A stretch of 64,000 nucleotides of DNA from Bog-473 sp963741995 (GCA_963741995.1 CAVUKI010000010.1:186001-250000); one strand, 5' to 3'. Positions 8,449-16,942 are shown, counted from the stretch's first letter. A program made the numbers and translations. Notes: generated by a model from the sequence alone, not told the origin.

Positions 8449-8527
8449 CCGAAGGTCGGAGGTTCAAATCCTCCCCCCGCCACCAAAGAAGTCGCAGATT
8501 CGGGCCGATCCGAGAGGGTCGGCCCTT
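8449..8527 (+). repeat. tRNA 3'-end fragment A plus terminator-like hairpin
   Basis: The T-arm GGAGGTTCAAATCCTCC and acceptor strand CCCCGCCACCA of a tRNA are present (8457-8485), but no matching 5' half (GGCGGGG) lies upstream. After it, GGGCCGATCC-GAGA-GGGTCGGCCC (8502-8525) forms a strong hairpin. The whole block is repeated in the same orientation at 34063-34136. I read it as a remnant or attachment-type scar of a tRNA gene, not a working tRNA. The surrounding 8221-8583 holds the 3' exon side of the intron and nothing else recognisable. Confidence 0.65.
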
Positions 8528-8583
8528 CTGCCGCCCGGTTCGATTTCCGCGATGGATCCCACGGACCGACATTTCCGCCGCTG

Positions 8584-8690
8584 TTACACCCGATACGAAA
8601 TGACACCGTGTTCTTCACGTGATCTGACTTGTCCGAGGACTCGGAGACGTTCGAGGTGGGCGTAGGTCTCAGCTTCAGCCATGGAGCCCG
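8584..8690 (-). pseudogene. Metallo-beta-lactamase-fold hydrolase, severed 3' end
   Basis: On the minus strand the codons beginning ATG GCT GAA GCT GAG read MAEAETYAHLERLRGQVR and stop at TAA 8584-8586. This is the typical C-terminal helix of the MBL-fold hydrolase whose first part lies beyond IS3 copy 1 (9994-11006). Joining the two halves after removing the element and four bases restores one frame (RSWGSMAEAE). Confidence 0.65.
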
Positions 8691-8730
8691 TGGGCTTGAC
8701 CGGGTTCGACGGACAGCTTGGTTGTGTTGA

Positions 8731-9621
8731 TCATGCCGCCTGACGGTCGGCGTTGTGGTGGATGAGTGCTTCGTATTTGGCGGGGCTCATGTAGCCCAGC
8801 GAGCTGTGCAGACGGCGCGTGTTGTACCAGCCTTCGATGTACTCGAACACGGCGCGGCGAAGTCCCGCTCTCGTGGGCCATGCACGCCTGTCGATGAGCT
8901 CGCGCTTGATGGTCGCGAAAAACGATTCCGCCACCGCGTTGTCCGAGCATTCACCGGCCATTCCGACCGAGAGCACCATGCCGTTGGCCCGCGCCAGCTG
9001 TGCGTAGTCGCCGCTCGTGTACTGACATCCGCGGTCGGAGTGGAAGATGGCGCCTTTGGGTGGCCGCCGTTGGACGAAGGCCATCTCGAGTGCGTCCTCG
9101 ACCAGCTCGGTGCGCATGTGGTCGGCCAGGGCCCAGCCCACGACCTTGCGGCTGGCCAGGTCGATGACCGTGGCGAGGTAGGCCCACCCTTCCCACGTAG
9201 CGATGTACGTGATGTCGCCGACATAGCGACGATCGAGCTCGGTGCACGGTCCGAAGTGGCGTTGGATGAGGTCCTTGGCCGCCTCGGCTTCGGGATCGGG
9301 CACCGTCGTGGTGCGCCAGCGCTTCTTGGCCCGGCCCTCGAGCCCGGCCGCTCGCATGAGCCGGCGCACCCGCCACTTGCCCACCTCGGTGCCCTCGTCA
9401 GCGAGGGCCTTGCGCACCCGCAGGTATCCGTAGGTGCCCTTGGACTCGTCGTGGACCTCTTTGATCTTCTCGGTCAACTCGGCGTCGCTGATATCGCGGG
9501 CCGAGGGGATGGCCTTCTTGCGCTCGCAGTAGGCGGACCGGGAGACCTCGAGCAGGCGACAGGCGCGCTTGGCGCTGTGACCTGCAGCTTCTTCCGCCTC
9601 GATGAACGGGTCCACCGTCAT
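8731..9621 (-). CDS. IS3-family transposase OrfB (integrase catalytic domain)
   Basis: A 296-residue DDE/integrase-type transposase. The HTH_21 region (KEVHDESKGTYGYLRVRKAL) precedes the rve domain with aspartates in YVGDITYIAT and FHSDRGCQYTS and the glutamate in AVAESFFATIKRE. It overlaps OrfA by four bases (ATGA), so translation is probably coupled. Compared with copy 2, it has ECSDNAV where the family normally has CWDNA, a Trp to Ser change next to the catalytic glutamate that may impair it. Confidence 0.92.
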   Translation of the reverse strand: MTVDPFIEAEEAAGHSAKRACRLLEVSRSAYCERKKAIPSARDISDAELTEKIKEVHDESKGTYGYLRVRKALADEGTEVGKWRVRRLMRAAGLEGRAKKRWRTTTVPDPEAEAAKDLIQRHFGPCTELDRRYVGDITYIATWEGWAYLATVIDLASRKVVGWALADHMRTELVEDALEMAFVQRRPPKGAIFHSDRGCQYTSGDYAQLARANGMVLSVGMAGECSDNAVAESFFATIKRELIDRRAWPTRAGLRRAVFEYIEGWYNTRRLHSSLGYMSPAKYEALIHHNADRQAA

Positions 9622-9929
9622 CGGGTCTCCCGGGCGAAGAAACTTGTTGCTCTCCTGAGCGTCTCGTTGTCGAGGCGCAGCTGGCGGTTCTCGTGGCGAA
9701 GGCGGGCCAGCTCGGCACGCTCTTCTGTGCTGAGTCCGGGCCGCTCACCGGCATCGATCTCGGCCTGCTTCACCCAGCTGCGCACGTTCGTCTCGGTCAG
9801 GTCGAAGTCCCGGGCCACCTGGCCGATAGATCGGTCACCGCGTCTGCAGTGCTCGACGATCTCGGCCTTGAACTCCGGGGTGAACGACCGGCGGGGACGG
9901 GGCTTCTTCTTCCTCTCCATGGTCTCCAT
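9618..9929 (-). CDS. IS3-family transposase OrfA (helix-turn-helix)
   Basis: A DNA-binding subunit of about 103 residues. The N-terminus is basic (ERKKKPRPRRSFTPEFK), followed by an HTH_Tnp_1 domain (IGQVARDFDLTETNVRSWVKQ) and a C-terminal leucine-zipper-like helix (ELARLRHENRQLRLDNETL). I chose the ATG at 9929 because AAAGG lies 9 bases upstream; the ATG at 9938 abuts that site. It overlaps OrfB by four bases instead of the longer overlap with a -1 slippery site usual in IS3. Confidence 0.9.
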   Translation of the reverse strand: METMERKKKPRPRRSFTPEFKAEIVEHCRRGDRSIGQVARDFDLTETNVRSWVKQAEIDAGERPGLSTEERAELARLRHENRQLRLDNETLRRATSFFARETR

Positions 9930-9993
9930 GATGGGCATCCTTTCTGGTGCTGTGCACCTGATAGTGGATGTCCGTCAAACCCGGAGAAGCCCA

Positions 9994-11006
9994 CCCCACG
10001 ACCGGGGAGCGAACAGTTGGTGGGAGAGGTCAACGACACTGGTCCACGCAGGAACCTCGCAAAACCGCAGCAGCTGCTCGAGTCGGTCCTGGTGATGGAC
10101 CTTGATCTCCGCGGTGCGGCCCGCAAGGTTGCTGAAGGGCTGGCCGTGGGCCGGGAGCACGGTCTCGACGTAGGGAAGTGCGGCGAGACGATCAAGTGAC
10201 TCGAGATACTGAGCCAGTGGGTCATTCGGGATGATGCCCGAAATGTGTGGAGTGATCGTCGGCAACACCTGATCGCCCGAGAGGAGTACTCCGCCCTCCT
10301 CGTCGTAAAGACAAAGGTGATCGTCGGTATGTCCAGGGGTGAAAAGGCCGACCCACTCCTTGCCACCCAGGCTCAAGTGGTCCTGATCAGCCACACGCTG
10401 TGACGGACGAGGCGCCTTGAACCACCGATCGAACTCATCCCGATTGGCAAGAAGCTGGGCCCGCTCCTTGGGGGGCGGGCCGAGGTTCGAGCCGCCCCAC
10501 GGCGAAGGATGATCGAAGTTCAGCCTCGGAATGGGATTGTCGCGGGCGTCGATATCGTCGGCGGCCTGCAATTCACGATCGTCCAGGTCGGCCACGTCGA
10601 AGAACGTACGGAATCGGTCCGAAGCCACGATCTCGGCCCCACTTTCCTGTGCCAGCAGGCCTGCGCCACCGAAATGGTCCGGGTGCGAGTGAGTAATCAC
10701 AACGGTATGCACCCGGCTCAGTGGGATACCGGCATCGTTCATGCGCGCCAGCAAGGCAGTCCATGATGCTTCCCCTGGGAGCCCAGGGTCGACCAGAGCA
10801 AAACCCCGGTCATCTTCAAGTGCGTACGTATTGACGTGCCCGAGGCCGGTGAAATCGATCGAGAGTTGCAGACGCAAGATGCCAGGTACGACTTCCACGA
10901 TCTCCGGCGAGGCGTCCTCCTGCTCTTGCTTCTTCATGCGGGGTGCCGTGGAACGACCGTCCTCTGCGTCTGACGACATCTCACTCTTGGGAGAGGCAGA
11001 ACTCAC
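9994..11006 (-). pseudogene. Metallo-beta-lactamase-fold hydrolase, 5' part, disrupted by IS3
   Basis: About 337 codons of an MBL-fold hydrolase of the glyoxalase II-like group. The metal site is present: THSHPDHFGG (residues about 105-114), then GHTDDHLCL and the distal PAHG. After a 30-residue polar leader the beta-lactamase fold starts at EVVPGILRLQL. IS3 copy 1 removes the last 30 or so residues, which remain on the far side at 8584-8690; the read-through frame instead ends in IS sequence (GGLLRV). The catalytic core is complete, so a shortened protein might still fold, but the gene is formally broken. Confidence 0.8.
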
Positions 11007-11077
11007 CCGGTCAAGTTAACGGAATGCAGACCGGGAAGATCCAGCGCTTTCGCCCACAAGCTCGGTAATGTCCCGAC

Positions 11078-11992
11078 GTGCGCTCTCCTCGGGTGACCGT
11101 CGCTCCCGGAGCCGCCTCTTTTGCCGTTGAGGCCGTCGAAAGTGGTGGCGGGTCGGCAGTGAGCCTGAGCGAGAGCCCCGAGGCCTTGGTCTGGCTCGAC
11201 TCACACGACGTCGCCGGACTCAGGGATGCACTCGCGGTTGCGCCAAGTGTTCGCTGGGTCCAGCTCCCTTCCGCCGGAGTGGAGTCACTGACGGAGGTCA
11301 TCGACGACACCCGAACCTGGACCTGCGCGAAGGGTGCCTACGCCCGCCCCGTCGCCGAGCACGCGCTGACCCTCGCCCTTGCGGGACTCCGCCAGCTCCC
11401 CAGCCGCTTTGCCGCTCGCAGCTGGGGACCGCAGGCCGGCACGAGCTTGTTCGGGCAACGCGTGGCCATCCTCGGTGGCGGCGGCATTGCGCGGTCATTC
11501 CTTGAATTACTCGCCCCCTTCGAGGTCGAGGCAACCGTGGTCAATCGCTCTGGCAGCCCGGTTCCCGGAGCCGCCCAGACAGTCTCGGTCTCGGCACTCG
11601 ACGCTGCGCTGCCGGGCGCCCTGGTCGTCGTGCTCGCCTTATCGCTGACACCCGAGACGCGGGGAATCATCGGAGCGCAGCAGCTGCGTCTCATGGACGA
11701 CACGACTTGGCTCGTCAACGTGGCCCGCGGGGGACACCTCGATACCGATGCGCTTGTCGAAGCCCTGCGGCAGGGGAGCATCGCCGGGGCGGCTCTTGAC
11801 GTGACCGACCCAGAGCCGCTGCCCGAGGGTCACGCCCTGTGGGACCTCGCCAACTGCATCATCACGCCGCACACCGCCGATACCATCGAAATGGTGCTGC
11901 CCCTGCTCGCCGAACGGATCCGCTCCAACGTCGCCCGGTTCGCTACTGGTGAGAAGCTGGTAGGTCTCGTCGACCCTGAAGCTGGGTACTGA
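11078..11992 (+). CDS. D-isomer-specific 2-hydroxyacid dehydrogenase
   Basis: A 304-residue NAD(P)-dependent dehydrogenase that reduces 2-keto acids to D-2-hydroxy acids. The Rossmann domain carries VAILGGGGIARSFLELL near residue 130. The catalytic set is visible: Arg in VNVARGGHLD, Glu in VTDPEPLPEGHALW and His in IITPHTAD. The start is GTG 11078. It is divergent from the broken MBL gene, with a 71-base spacer that must hold both promoters. Substrate is not predictable from sequence alone. The protein lacks the extended N-terminal part of phosphoglycerate dehydrogenases and resembles short phosphoglycerate/glyoxylate-type members. Confidence 0.88.
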   Translation: MRSPRVTVAPGAASFAVEAVESGGGSAVSLSESPEALVWLDSHDVAGLRDALAVAPSVRWVQLPSAGVESLTEVIDDTRTWTCAKGAYARPVAEHALTLALAGLRQLPSRFAARSWGPQAGTSLFGQRVAILGGGGIARSFLELLAPFEVEATVVNRSGSPVPGAAQTVSVSALDAALPGALVVVLALSLTPETRGIIGAQQLRLMDDTTWLVNVARGGHLDTDALVEALRQGSIAGAALDVTDPEPLPEGHALWDLANCIITPHTADTIEMVLPLLAERIRSNVARFATGEKLVGLVDPEAGY

Positions 11993-12440
11993 GGGCGAGC
12001 GAGACGAGTAAAACCGAACACACAATCCACGCGTCACCAAAGCGCCTTGTGGATTCTCAGGTCAAGAGATGAGTGAAGGACAACCTCCGGTGAGCTCTGC
12101 GGGGCACAATGGAGGGGTTACCCCGGCGCGGGCCCGAGGCAGCGATCGAGAGGCTGCAACCGAGCGATTGAGGGTGGATTCGGCGGTCGCCTGGCTGGCG
12201 GTTTCGCGTTCGAATATTGCGGGGAGGACTGGGACCTTCTCTCGGGACCCCCCCACCCTTCGCACAGGCGGCACTCTCGAGGGCGCCAATCCCGCGGTCC
12301 CTACGCTGCGGTTTCGCGTTCAAATCCTTTCTCCGAGGGAATCGCCACCGAACTGGCGTTTGGCCGGGACGCCGACGGGCGTCGCCTGATTAGTGAGGCA
12401 CTGGCCGCCGGACGCTCCGTGATGGCAGCTCCGAACGGTG
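11993..12440. other. Intergenic stretch without recognised gene
   Basis: 448 bases between the 3' ends of two converging genes. Two similar 15-base words (GCGGTTTCGCGTTCRAATMYT) occur near 12199 and 12309 and recall a T-arm, but no tRNA can be folded. Nothing else was recognised. Confidence 0.5.
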
Positions 12441-14117
12441 TCAGCCACCCTGCAAGACGTGCAAGCCCTTCGCGGTCGGCACCTCCACCGTGACCCGATC
12501 GAAGGTGATCGTCCCGCCGAGGCGTGGCGTGATGTAGGCGACCGTGGTCGCCACCAGTTGCAGTTCGAGCGACGCACCGGCCTTGGCCGTGTAGCCGACG
12601 CTCTCGAGTGGGATGGTCATGCTGTGGGACTTCCCGTCCAGCGCGACCGGGATTGGGGTGATCTGGTTGTTGAGGACGATCCCGGTGGCAGGGTCGACCA
12701 GCTGGGCGAACACACGGGTCGGCCGCATGCCGGGCCCCACGGTGCCCGAGTAGGTCATAGAGAGCGTCGGCGGGCCGACCAGCACGGCTGCCCGGGTGGT
12801 CGGCACCGTGATGTTCAGTGCGTTCCTCGCCGGGCCCGGGGTGACAGGCAGGGCCACCGAATCGACGATGTTGGCCGCCTTCGCATTGGCAGAGACCACC
12901 GGGGGACCCGATCCGCCACCGGCCTGCAGGGTGAGCGTGCCCGAACCGCTTGCCACGACCGGGGATCCGGCGGTAAGCGGATAACCGGGTGCCGCATAAG
13001 TAGTCCCGTCCTGATCCACGAAAGCGAACCCCTTGAGCACGTGCGCGGAAGTGTCGCGCGCGACGTAGTGCTGCATCCACGCGAGCGAGAGCGGGCCGAC
13101 CTCCAGGGCCGAGCCCGGGTCTGTCAGGCAGACGCCATGACCACCACAGAACCACGCCATTGAGACCGTGGTCCCCTGGCGGTGGAGTGCCTCGTAATTT
13201 TCGATCCCCTCGTCCAACGTGAACAGGTCGTCGACCGTGCCCTGCAAGATCAAGGTCGGCACCTTCACCCGCGACAGGAGCTGGGCGGGCCCGCGGCTGT
13301 CGAAGAAGGACACGACCCCAGCGTCGATAGTCCCGGTTGTGTTCATCTCGTTGTCAGCGGTGGTGATTTCGGGGTCGAGTTTTGCGGTGGACGACACGCT
13401 CGCGAGGATGTTCCCCCACCCGGTCTTGGGGGTCTGGTTCTTGTCGAGACTCGTTCCGAGCGAATGCCAGGCAATGGTCGGGGCGATGGCGTCGATCCGG
13501 CAGTCCCGTTCGGCCGCCGCGAACTGCACGCCGCCTCCGTAGGACTCGCCGACCATGCCCACCCGGGGGACGCCCGGCCGGTCCAGCTGGACGCCCGACC
13601 GTTGCGCGACCCAATTGAGCATGGCCGACACGTCCCGTCCCTCGTCGTTCGGGCTATCGACCTCGGCCTCCCCTTCCGAATGGCCGAAGCCCCGGGGATC
13701 CCACGTCAAGACGTTGAAGCCGCCCTGCCAGAGCTGGGCGATGCTCAGCGCTCCTTGGATCCCGGCCTGTGACGTGTCGGTGTCGCCGGACGAGCCCCAT
13801 CCGGGGCCCATGAGCACAGTCGGATGCGAGCGCCCGCCCGGGCCTAGCGGATCGGGAAACCAGTGAATACGGATGGTCGTGCCGTCGAAGGAGGTGAGGT
13901 CGTGGTCCGACGCGATGCCGGGCACAGGTGCCGCCTTGGTCGACTGCCAGCCAGCTGGTGGTTGACAGCCCTCCGCAGCTGCTGCCGACGAGCCAGACAA
14001 CGCGCGCATCGGAGCGGGCAGCGAAGCGCTGGGCGTGGCGTTGGTGCCGATTACGAAAAGAGCCACTGCGACGGCGACGACCATTGTTCGCTCGCAGACG
14101 AACCGGCGACGTCTCAT
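12441..14117 (-). CDS. Secreted CocE/NonD (peptidase S15)-type alpha/beta hydrolase
   Basis: A 558-residue exported serine hydrolase. I chose the ATG at 14117, which gives a signal peptide: MRRRRFVCER, a hydrophobic core VVAVAVALFVIG and a likely cleavage after an Ala-rich region. The alpha/beta-hydrolase core begins near residue 60 (ITWFPDPLGPGG-like) with an oxyanion strand VLMGPGWGSSG. The nucleophile is in GMVGESYGGGVQ, the acid in LQGTVDDLFTLDEG, and the histidine in FCGGHGVCL. The last 200 residues form a beta-rich S15/X-Pro dipeptidyl-peptidase C-terminal domain (VALDGKSHSMTIPLE). Peptide, ester or lactam substrates are all possible. No operon partner. Confidence 0.82.
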   Translation of the reverse strand: MRRRRFVCERTMVVAVAVALFVIGTNATPSASLPAPMRALSGSSAAAAEGCQPPAGWQSTKAAPVPGIASDHDLTSFDGTTIRIHWFPDPLGPGGRSHPTVLMGPGWGSSGDTDTSQAGIQGALSIAQLWQGGFNVLTWDPRGFGHSEGEAEVDSPNDEGRDVSAMLNWVAQRSGVQLDRPGVPRVGMVGESYGGGVQFAAAERDCRIDAIAPTIAWHSLGTSLDKNQTPKTGWGNILASVSSTAKLDPEITTADNEMNTTGTIDAGVVSFFDSRGPAQLLSRVKVPTLILQGTVDDLFTLDEGIENYEALHRQGTTVSMAWFCGGHGVCLTDPGSALEVGPLSLAWMQHYVARDTSAHVLKGFAFVDQDGTTYAAPGYPLTAGSPVVASGSGTLTLQAGGGSGPPVVSANAKAANIVDSVALPVTPGPARNALNITVPTTRAAVLVGPPTLSMTYSGTVGPGMRPTRVFAQLVDPATGIVLNNQITPIPVALDGKSHSMTIPLESVGYTAKAGASLELQLVATTVAYITPRLGGTITFDRVTVEVPTAKGLHVLQGG

Positions 14118-14611
14118 TCGTGCACTGACCCCTCTTGTCACTCCGTCTCCTCTCTCTGCGGTCCGTCGCGACGACGATCGTGGTCCTACGACAACGGCTG
14201 GTCGTTTGCATTTGGCAAGCACAGTCCATTCGCCAGCGGCCCCTCGGCCCAGACGACGGGCGATCCTACTTTGGGGTGTCGGGTGTGGCTTGGAACTTCT
14301 GTGGCGGCGCCCAGCTGAGCCTCTGAGAACCCATCTCTGACAGTGCTCGAGAACAAGATGAGCTTGTCGAAGATGAGGAGGAGCACCGAGACCTTGGAGG
14401 CATGTCAGAACAGACGAACCTTGCAGCGTCGGCACATGTCGAGTCTGTGCGAAACAAACATGTGACCGATCCAACGAGAATCCCACCGATTTCAATGTTG
14501 CCTGCTCTAGTCGGTTTCCTAGTCGGCTGACTGGCCGGTGAGTTACCCCGAGTCAGACGCCGAATCAGCTTCACTCCTCGTGTCGAGGCATCGCCGTGTG
14601 GACGGATGTCG

Positions 14612-14660
14612 TAGGTCTCATAATCCGAGGGTCGGAGGTTCAAATCCTTCCCCCGCCACT
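14612..14660 (+). repeat. tRNA-Met-like 3' fragment C
   Basis: A CTCATAA anticodon loop, variable loop, T-arm GGAGGTTCAAATCCTTCC and acceptor strand CCCCGCCACT are recognisable, but the anticodon stem is poorly paired and there is no 5' half (GGCGGGG). Similar to fragments A and B. Interpreted as the remnant of a tRNA-Met gene left by integration or rearrangement. Confidence 0.6.
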
Positions 14661-14670
14661 ATTGAAATGC

Positions 14671-14716
14671 GGTCGGAGCGCCTCGTGCATAGGGCACAGG
14701 CGCCCGACCAGGTTTT
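14671..14716 (+). terminator. Rho-independent terminator after tRNA fragment C
   Basis: GGTCGG-GCGCC...GTGC pairs with GGCAC...GGCGC-CGACC across a short loop and is followed by AGGTTTTT. Strong stem plus U-run, placed where a tRNA terminator would be. Confidence 0.75.
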
Positions 14717-15054
14717 TCGCGTTCAATCGGGACTGGCTCATCGCACAGGTGCGCCGACAGGAAATTGAAGCCGCCAATGAACAACGGGCGCGAAATCTCT
14801 ACAACGGCGACCAACATGCCTTCAGCTCCTGAAGAAAAGCGGTTGACCATGACATCAATACGACCACCGGTTCACCTGAATAACCATCATCGCGACACCT
14901 TGGTTCAAATCTTGCGTCGCTCCGGTCGACCGAAAGTACGGACCCGCGCTGCTGGCGAAGGTCATGGTCGACATCTCCTGATGTTTGGCTCCCACGGTGC
15001 CACATCTGGTCCCGACGAAACCGAAATCAACAGCAGCCAATTCAAGGACGGGAC

Positions 15055-15546
15055 ATGCCAAATACCCATGCTCTTCTCGCTCGAAATACCGATGCTCTTC
15101 TCGTTGGCTTGCTAGATGAGGCGGCTATCCGCGGCACCATTGCTCGCTTCGCCGATTGCTCGATATTCGCCGACTACGAGGGTTTTCGCGCCTTGTGGGC
15201 CGACGACGCCGAATGGGTGATCGGGGCCACCGAGGGGCAGCCGTTCGAGAGGCGCGCCAAAGGGGTGGATGACATCGTGTCGTTGTACCGCACGCTTCGC
15301 GAAGAGCGGGATTATTTTGTGCATTTCGTTGTGCCGGGTGGGATCGAGATCGATGGTGATGAGGCGAGAGCCCGCAGTGTTTGCCACGAGGCTGCTCGAG
15401 GACCAGGAGAGAGCTACTACAGGACCAATGGTGTGTGGTCCGATCACCTACAGCGCTCCTGCGATGACTGAATGTTTGCGAGCCGCACCTATCGATACCT
15501 GTGGCTTGACATGTCGCCCTTTACGGGCGACACCTTCCCGGCCTAG
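15055..15546 (+). pseudogene. SnoaL-like (NTF2 fold) protein with premature TGA
   Basis: A SnoaL_4-type small barrel protein. The hallmark helix and first strand are seen (DEAAIRGTIARFADCSIFADYEGF, then LWADDAEWVIG). At 15469-15471 a TGA occurs where the family has Trp (SCDD-stop-MFASRTYRYLWLD). Read through, the frame continues to a normal family ending and TAG at 15544-15546. The first codons hold a 24-base imperfect tandem duplication (NTHALLARNTDALLVG). Start at ATG 15055, with GGACGGG upstream. One point mutation appears to have truncated the last strand. Confidence 0.75.
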
Positions 15547-15646
15547 TGCAACGGAGCAAGGACTGATTGGCAATGACCCCGTTCAACATTCATGGGCCGG
15601 AGTCGGCGACCCGACGGACGTCGCTGATGACAGGGAGGAATTGGAG

Positions 15647-16118
15647 ATGAATACGGCAACCGCCCTGAGTCGGGCAGGCGTGCCGCGCGTGCTGGTGTCG
15701 GGTGACAGGGAGTATGCCGACTCTGTGGCCGGGTTCGACCTTGCGGTCCCATTCGCACCGGACATCGTGATCGACGCACAGTCACCCACTGACGTTTCGT
15801 CAGCGGTCGCTGTGGTGGCCGAGCGTGGCGAGACCCTCACGGTCCTGGGTTCCGGGCACGGTCGGCTCCATGAGGTTCATGGTGGTGTGGCCATCACCCT
15901 GCGGCACCTCGATTCCGTCGATGTCGACGTTGCCGGATGTGTCGCGCGGGTGGGTGCCGGATCGACGTGGGAACCGGTTCTGAAGGAGACCGCCCCTCTC
16001 AGTCTCGCCGCGCTTTGCGGATCGGCGCCGGGTGTTGGTGTCGTCGGCTATCTCCTCTGAGGTGGACTCGGTCCTCTTGCGAGATCCGTGGGGTTCAGCA
16101 GCGACCATGTGCATTCGT
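15647..16118 (+). pseudogene. FAD-binding (BBE-type) oxidoreductase, N-terminal fragment with nonsense codon
   Basis: The first ~155 codons of a PCMH-type FAD-linked oxidase. The pattern VPFAPDIVIDAQSPTDVSSAV, the loop LGSGHGRLHEVHGGVAITLRHL and APGVGVVGYLL match the FAD pyrophosphate-binding region. TGA at 16058-16060 replaces a Gly of the usual GGGLGPLAR motif; the frame then resumes (GGLGPLARSVGFSSDHV) and ends abruptly in a fused thioredoxin-reductase-like fragment. The start ATG 15647 has GGAGG nearby. About two thirds of the gene, including the substrate domain, is missing. Confidence 0.8.
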
Positions 16119-16942
16119 TCGACATCGTGACGCCAGCGGACGTACGCAAGCGGTGGGGCCGGGATCTCCTGCACTGCCCCTACTGCCACGGGTGGGAAGT
16201 GCGCGACCAGCCCCTCGGGTGTTGAGCGCTCTCCCCGGTTCGGTGCAGCACGCCCTCCTTGTGCGGCAGTGGTCCGAAGACGTCGTCTTCTTCGTCCACA
16301 CCTCTGACCTGACCTCAGGCGAACAACGCCAGTTGGAGACCCGGGGGATTCGGGTCGTGTTCGAGCAGCGAGGCGAACACACTGGGTGAGTCGAACCGGG
16401 GCCAGCAGAACCAGTCGATGGTCCCATCCGTGGCGACGAGGGCGGAACTCTGGAGGTCGCCGATCAACCCAGCCGATCAACCCAAGATCAGAAATTGCGG
16501 CCTGCACCTCAGCCCCGCTCCGCAGCACAGGTCGGTCAGCGCGGTCGGCCCACCCGCCAGGTAGGGCGAGCAGATTCAGGTCTTCGGGTCCCACCATCCC
16601 CCAGTTCTCACATTGCGGATGGATCTCCGCCGCCAGGACTTGGTCCAGCTCGAAGCAGATTTGTATCTGACCGGCTTCGTTAACCACCGCCGATTCGATG
16701 ACCTGATGACGAAGTTCGAAGAGAGAGATCAGGAACTCCCATGGATCTCGAGCGTCGAGATCATGAACCCGTCCGGTTTCGTCGCGAAACGTGAGAGGTC
16801 CTCGAAACCACATCTGGATCTCCAGAGGCGACCCACCAGCAGCGCTTGGCTTGCAGGCGATGACCCTGATTTGACCGCTGAACCAAATGTCGGTGATAAC
16901 GAACCCTGCAAGCGGCAACTCCCATGTCGTGGAGAGCACCAT
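15800..16942 (-). CDS. DUF6188-like protein with abnormal C-terminal extension
   Basis: The first ~130 codons (16942 down to about 16553) look like a real gene of the DUF6188 type. The features are WELPLAGFVITDIWFSG, a beta-rich middle, DPWEFLISLFELRHQVIESAVV, and the conserved ending CENWGMVGPEDLNLLALPGG. The start ATG 16942 has AGAGGA upstream. Beyond the LPGG motif, where the family normally stops, the frame stays open to 15800 through sequence antisense to the flavoprotein fragments. The extension is Arg-rich and unlike any domain, so the native 3' end was probably lost when this region was rearranged. Function unknown. Confidence 0.5.
   Translation of the reverse strand: MVLSTTWELPLAGFVITDIWFSGQIRVIACKPSAAGGSPLEIQMWFRGPLTFRDETGRVHDLDARDPWEFLISLFELRHQVIESAVVNEAGQIQICFELDQVLAAEIHPQCENWGMVGPEDLNLLALPGGWADRADRPVLRSGAEVQAAISDLGLIGWVDRRPPEFRPRRHGWDHRLVLLAPVRLTQCVRLAARTRPESPGSPTGVVRLRSGQRCGRRRRRLRTTAAQGGRAAPNRGERSTPEGLVAHFPPVAVGAVQEIPAPPLAYVRWRHDVERMHMVAAEPHGSRKRTESTSEEIADDTNTRRRSAKRGETERGGLLQNRFPRRSGTHPRDTSGNVDIDGIEVPQGDGHTTMNLMEPTVPGTQDREGLATLGHHSDR
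16119..16389 (+). pseudogene. Thioredoxin-reductase-like flavoprotein, internal fragment
   Basis: In the same frame as the preceding remnant the reading changes to ADVRKRWGRDLLHCPYCHGWEV, which is the redox CxxC region of NAD(P)/FAD-dependent reductases (CPYCHG). A stop follows at 16221-16223. After a one-base deletion near 16216, the next frame continues VQHALLVRQWSEDVVFFVHT and ERQ-type sequence to 16389. Both the FAD-binding N-terminus and the C-terminal domain are absent. This is a fusion scar of two unrelated flavoenzyme genes. Confidence 0.7.

Larger units (their letters stand above)
8691..9993 (-). mobile_element. IS3-family insertion sequence, copy 1
   Basis: 1303 bases, the same length as copy 2 at 36838-38140 and nearly identical but inverted. 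The ends are imperfect inverted repeats of about 25 bases beginning TGGGCTTSWCCGGGTTYGAC. It carries two overlapping transposase genes on the minus strand and lies inside a metallo-beta-lactamase-fold gene. The flanks (GGGG versus CGGG on the minus strand) suggest a short target duplication with one mismatch. Confidence 0.9.
14118..15054. other. 937-base region with tRNA scar and terminator, no protein gene recognised
   Basis: Upstream side of the secreted hydrolase gene. It contains tRNA 3'-end fragment C and its terminator (annotated separately). Short frames in both strands have no recognisable family and look like chance; one minus-strand frame begins NLRPSDYE, the usual spurious reading of a tRNA T-arm. 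Confidence 0.5.

Noticed and set aside
8449..8485. Functional tRNA gene
   Set aside because: Only T-arm and acceptor 3' strand are present; no GGCGGGG 5' half, D-arm or well-paired anticodon stem. The same applies to 14612-14660 and 34063-34092.
8755..10095. Long open frame on the strand opposite the IS3 transposase genes (also opposite copy 2, 36103-38076)
   Set aside because: Antisense shadow of OrfA/OrfB in GC-rich sequence; no family pattern and present identically at both copies because the IS is duplicated.
12199..12340. tRNA-like words GCGTTCGAATATTG and GCGTTCAAATCCTT
   Set aside because: No acceptor pairing or cloverleaf can be built; similarity is limited to the TTCRAAT core.
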